From Phoronis australis (lineage: Eukaryota; Phoronida; Phoronidae), in NCBI GenBank assembly GCA_002633005.1, contig NMRA01000117.1, positions 62,001 through 126,000 of the forward strand: DNA of 64,000 nucleotides, written 5' to 3'. Below, one piece after another: positions 59,948 through 64,000 of the stretch. Every line of letters starts with the position of its first letter. Position 1 is the first letter of the stretch. Position numbers and translations under genes: made by a program. The notes under the pieces were generated by a model that ran no database searches, was not told the DNA's origin, and saw only the letters and a list, made by a program, of their open reading frames with translations.

Positions 59948-60708
59948 CTCAGTACTTCCATCCTCTGATAGTAGGCAGTATCTGCTGTCATCTCAAGAAT
60001 TTTTTTAAAACCTTTGAAAACCAGTGTTTTTGCTCACGTTTTGGGAGTCACCATTGGATTTAGTTCTTAGCAAACAGAGTTACTAAGACACCAGAATAAA
60101 ATCACGGACCGAATGTAGTTCATTAATTAATCGTTTCCACAGAAAGATCACTGCTGCTAACTTGACTTATCAGAGTTCGAAGCTTTAAACTTTGGCGTCA
60201 TCTAATTATAGCTACATGAGACTTTTAACATGTTAATTGCATTGGCTCTTGTACCCTGAAATGCTTTTCTTTCTGGCAGTTTTCTTACTCAAGAAAAAAA
60301 GGATTTTGTGTCAAGATTCGACTCCATCACGTGCAGTCTAAACTCAATCCACCATTTAAAGTTCACCAACCCTAAAACTAGGAATTGAAAATGGTGTAAG
60401 TACATGTCACTTGAGACTTGAGCAGATAACGGAAACAGAATCACCCTACCACAGTAAGGAATAAAAGACCGATTCTGTAAGAGTAAAAGGTCCAGTTTGA
60501 TTTTCACTTTTAGCCAAATAACCTTTAATTTAGGACTCGGAAAAATGCACTTCTTGTCACACATGGGAATGCATTTTTCGTCAAGCATGGAAATGCATTT
60601 GGTTAATGGCATGATTAAGATTTTTTAGAAAAGAACTCTGAATTAGTTTGTCCGCATAGTGAAAATCGTCTCATTAACTTTGTAGACATTTGCTGTATAT
60701 TAACTTGT
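59948..60708. other. non-coding spacer
   Basis: No gene recognised. An imperfect short duplication in the minus-strand frame (two CAYGGRAATGCATTT units near 60560-60600) is the only repeated feature seen. Confidence 0.45.
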
Positions 60709-61153
60709 ACATGGCTCAACTTGACAAACCATAAAGCTTGCCAATGCGACGTCAGATTTTGTTTAATAACCTGGTAAAAATTCAAAATTACGAGGTCGCC
60801 GCATTTTTGTGAGTAGCAGCAACCAAGTCAGAAATTGGATAAATAAAACTTCATTGTTGTAATTCGCTTTGAAATTTGTGATGACTTCCAAACTTCAAAA
60901 ATTAACAACACTTTTTCAATTCGTGAAATCAGTGTATCTGCCCCTCTCCCTCAGCACACATCCAAGCAGGGAGTCGAAATAGTTCAGCAAAGACACAGTG
61001 CCAGACCATGCACAAACAACGTGTCCTCATTGCTAAGACTTTCACAGTGCTGCATACAGGGTGTCCTTTTTTTGGCAAGCTTATTTCCCATTTAGCGACC
61101 TGGGAATTTTGCCAGGTTGTATTTGGCAAATTGACGAGCATCGAGCTTATTGC
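60709..61153. repeat. interspersed repeat family B, copy 2
   Basis: A diverged second copy of the repeat at 34739-35296, in the same orientation and block order: AATGCGACGTCAGATTTTGTTT, CTGGTAAAAATTC, ATGACTTCCAAACTTCAAA, GTGAAATCAGTGTATCTGCC, CGACCTGGGAATTTTGCCAG, then GAGCATCGAGC. No coding capacity is apparent. Confidence 0.55.
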
Positions 61154-61684
61154 ACATAATTGTTTTTGTTGTATCGGAAACAAGCTATAGAGTCAACATT
61201 TGTAATTTGTTGTTAAATAAACATAAAATAGCCTTTTACACATTTTACATGCTTTTGCTTTTACTTAACTATGAAACCAGTGCACCAAACCAATGCCATC
61301 ACAGACATTTTCTCTATGAAGATACTTTCCAGCAACAAAGCCAAATTTTTTAAAAATCAGCAAAGCATTATCTATAATACCACCAAAGCAGATCCAGAAG
61401 TGTCACTATTTGGAAAATCACTTTCTGTTAAGTCAGAAAAAATTTTGTACAGAAAAATGACGTTTTCTTATACTAAATGGGCAATAAACCAGTACCTTGT
61501 ATGAAAATCATCTTTTGAATAAGGTCACTTACTATAAAAAATTGGCTCATCTTATTCTTTAGTCAGATTAAAAAAATATTTCTAGACTTGAGAAGAACTG
61601 ATAGGTCGCTTTTGCTTCAGCCCAAGCCCATTAAAAGTAGAAATGCCAGGGTCAACCTGGATTACCAATTCCCAACACTACTAC
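61154..61684. other. non-coding spacer
   Basis: AT-rich sequence between repeat family B and the 2-kb inverted-repeat element. No gene or repeat is recognised. Confidence 0.45.
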
Positions 61685-63713
61685 GGTGTTTTCTCTATTA
61701 ATTCGCACACTCTATTAGTTCATACAGGACCCTTGAAACGTGCTGTTTGTCTCCAATAGTTCGTACAGTAGGAGTCCGAGGGAAAAATAGTTCGTACACA
61801 TATTTGCGTCGGAAAAAATAATTAGTACAAGCTTTTAGGATCGATAAAATGGAAATTTTCATTCTTATAAAAGAACACAGATCAATAAGCGCCAATTCTA
61901 TTCAAGTGATCGGAATCCGTTATTTGCTTTGCTACGCTAGCATAGAGCTCGAAAAGTCGTTTTTCAGATCGCCATTTTTGGCGACAGAAAATGTAGAAAT
62001 AGCGATAAGATTTTCCAGTGCGTCGCCAAATGGTGGTAAAATTGTCATAACAGCGGATTTTCCCAACAAGGTCGTGTTATCCTCAGATTAGTTCAACACG
62101 AATAAATTTATAAAAGTGCGAAGTAACAGTACAGTGCCGTCCCATAGTCTTGTTGGAGCTGATTCCTGTGACTGAAGAGTGCAGAAGACAAATGACAATA
62201 CAGTGCTCCAGTTTGATTGCAACCATTCTCACATGGCGAAGTGCGCGTGTGCAATCTTCATGTCTTGCAAAGGTTACATACATAATCAGGATTAAATTTA
62301 TGGCCACAGTGGTCCCGTGACATGAGTAGAACTATGTGCGTATTAACTGTAAAGTTCTGAGTTCAGAGAACAATTAATCAGTTGTTTGACGAAATAAAGG
62401 CCCTTTCATATTGACTTAACTTCAGTCTGAGCGGAGCGTCGACGTAAACAGCGCAGTTAACTGGACTGTTCATACTGGCTTCGGTAGTTAATAAGCATCG
62501 AAGTAAAGGATTGGTGACGCTGACGTCAAGGAAGTTATTGTAAGATTTTTTCAATGTGACAATTTGGGAACATTTAAATGTGCTAAATGACATTAAACTC
62601 ATTTTTAAATCGATTGGTTATCATTAGAGCAAAAAATAAGTAGTTATTAGTGATGTCACTACTCTGTAACTGTTGACAATAACAGTGGCACCTGACGATA
62701 ACTCCGGTTGGACCAGAGTTAAGCATTCATACTGCACTGCAGCGTCGACGCTGCGTCTTAAATCCACCTGTTAACTGCGATTTTAACTGGAGCTGTTAAC
62801 TGCGATCCAGGACCGGAGTTAAGCGTTCATACTGACCGCAACTCCCCAAACCATCGACACATCGACGTTTGTAAGAAAGGCCCTTAAATGTTTGAAAAAC
62901 TAATTCAGGTGTTTTTATGGTTGGGTATGTTTATGTTCTAGACTTTGAAACCCAATGAGTTGTCAGCATAAGGTTTAGAGCGGCTATCTTATCTCGTACG
63001 CCCGGCATGGCTAACTTCAGTTGCCATTGCGTGAAACACACTATGTAATGAAGATGAGAATCGGAGGTAAGCGGACATGAGCCAGTTGTCCATCAAAAGT
63101 TAATTAACTCTTTGAGGCACACTTTCCTTTCCACAGCACCCTCAGTAACCCGGCAAAATACATTTCCAGAAAGCTAAGACGGGTGTATTTCATCAAAATA
63201 GGGAGAATTTGACACTTTTCCGTGGGGTACGAGAATTGTTCAAAATCCGAGAGCTTCCTTTCTAAATAGAATTGGAAGTGTTGGCAAAACCATCGTCACA
63301 TTTCTGTGGCCTGATTTTTTCGAATACATGTTTTATCTAGAGCACTGCAGTTGGAAAAAGTGCGGCAGACGACATCGCAGAAAGCGGGGTTCTGAAGGCG
63401 GCGTGGTTCCTGAAGTTTGCGAACATGGGAAGAAAATAAAATGACAAAGAGTTAAGTACTATATTTTGAAATAAATCCATCACCCGGGAAAATAATTTGT
63501 TACTTGTTGTTATAATTCACATTGCCAAGTCACCATCTCGGAGGCCGTCGTTGCACTCGTCGTTATTGTCGATCTTTATCTCTAAAAATTCAAAGACTCG
63601 ACTTTCTTCTCTAATAGTTCGTACGGACAATTTTGTCTCTATTAATTTGTACACGAAGCTCTCAAGGCAAAAGTAATTCGTACACTAGTGTACAAACTAA
63701 TTGAGAAAACACC
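61685..63713. mobile_element. 2-kb terminal-inverted-repeat element with TAGTTCGTAC subterminal repeats
   Basis: Left end GGTGTTTTCTCTATTAATTC then GCACAC; right end on the minus strand GGTGTTTTCTCAATTAGTTT then GTACAC, agreeing at 22 of 26 positions. Near each end TAGTTCGTAC or close variants recur (61757-61766, 61788-61797, 63615-63624, and near 63642 and 63675), the arrangement of transposase-binding subterminal repeats. A nested MITE occupies 62398-62884, leaving about 1.54 kb of its own sequence. An 80-codon plus-strand frame (61849-62091) starts with ATG but matches no transposase I know. Probably a non-autonomous DNA transposon; superfamily not assigned and no clear target duplication. 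Confidence 0.7.
62398..62884. mobile_element. PIF/Harbinger-like MITE, family C, copy 3, nested
   Basis: Starts AGGCCCTTTCATATTGAC and ends, on the minus strand, AGGGCCTTTCTTAC. It is flanked by TAA on both sides (62395-62397 and 62885-62887), the TWA target duplication of PIF/Harbinger elements. The interior carries repeated blocks around ACCGGAGTTAAGCRTTCATA and GCGTCGACG. It lies wholly inside the 61685-63713 element, so it inserted later. No coding capacity. Confidence 0.8.
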
Positions 63714-64000
63714 ATAAGCCCGAAGTCCAGTAAACTCTAAAAAGTTCAGTCACATCAGGTTTGCCTAGAGTATTATTGTAGCCTCAAATTTCTTCTAGAA
63801 GGTGAACATTATCTGTGCATGTACAAACCATAGTTATACACCCAATAATTCTAAACTTTGAAAGTCACTTAACTTACCTTATGACTTAAAGTCCACTCAT
63901 GCACAGTTAAAGTTTACCTTCGACGAGATTTAGGCTATGAAAATACCCAGTGTTTCAGTTAGTCCAGCCATTCACCTGTTACTAGTAATTGCGATTTCCA
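63714..64000. other. window end, nothing recognised
   Basis: AT-rich flank beyond the 2-kb element. No gene or repeat ends are seen. Confidence 0.5.

Overview
The window looks like metazoan nuclear DNA: AT-rich, with GT-AG introns, a canonical AATAAA signal, long stretches without coding capacity and many small interspersed repeats. The only gene that can be read end to end is a group E Sox transcription factor (soxE, the Sox8/9/10 group). Its protein is non-vertebrate in sequence but has every SoxE landmark. With the repeat content (Pearl/HINE-like non-autonomous elements and several MITE-like families) this suggests a marine invertebrate bilaterian. The species cannot be named from sequence alone.

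Layout. 1-1604: upstream flank and presumed 5' UTR. 1605-6894 (+): soxE in four coding exons (1605-1924, 5481-5644, 5874-6020, 6269-6894), 418 codons, with a 3' UTR to about 7380. 7381-9780: intergenic, nothing recognised. About 9.8-58.6 kb: a long AT-rich block without convincing long ORFs, carrying tandem repeats, several inverted-repeat elements and two related approx. 1.75-kb repeats (24976-26707 and 41264-43022). A set of very short, well-spliced candidate exons on the minus strand suggests that part of this block may be introns of a large minus-strand gene. That gene is not identified and could be wrong.

58.6-60 kb: a CpG-richer segment with promoter-like motifs and a broken minus-strand ORF encoding a THAP zinc-finger domain. 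The ORF is flanked by 19-bp inverted repeats and interrupted by an insertion bounded by a 9-bp direct repeat; an 87-N assembly gap lies inside the insertion. 60-64 kb: a diverged interspersed repeat and a 2-kb terminal-inverted-repeat element (61685-63713) containing a younger nested MITE (62398-62884).

The most striking observation is that both 1.75-kb repeats are arrays of about ten near-consensus CTCF-type motifs (core CCACTAGGKGGC), all in one orientation and spaced about 143 bp apart, between soxE and the next candidate gene. Each array sits in an element built like Pearl/HINE: a 5' hairpin, a tandem core, a GACGGA-rich tract and a 3' hairpin. This can be tested directly as a possible insulator array or CTCF decoy.
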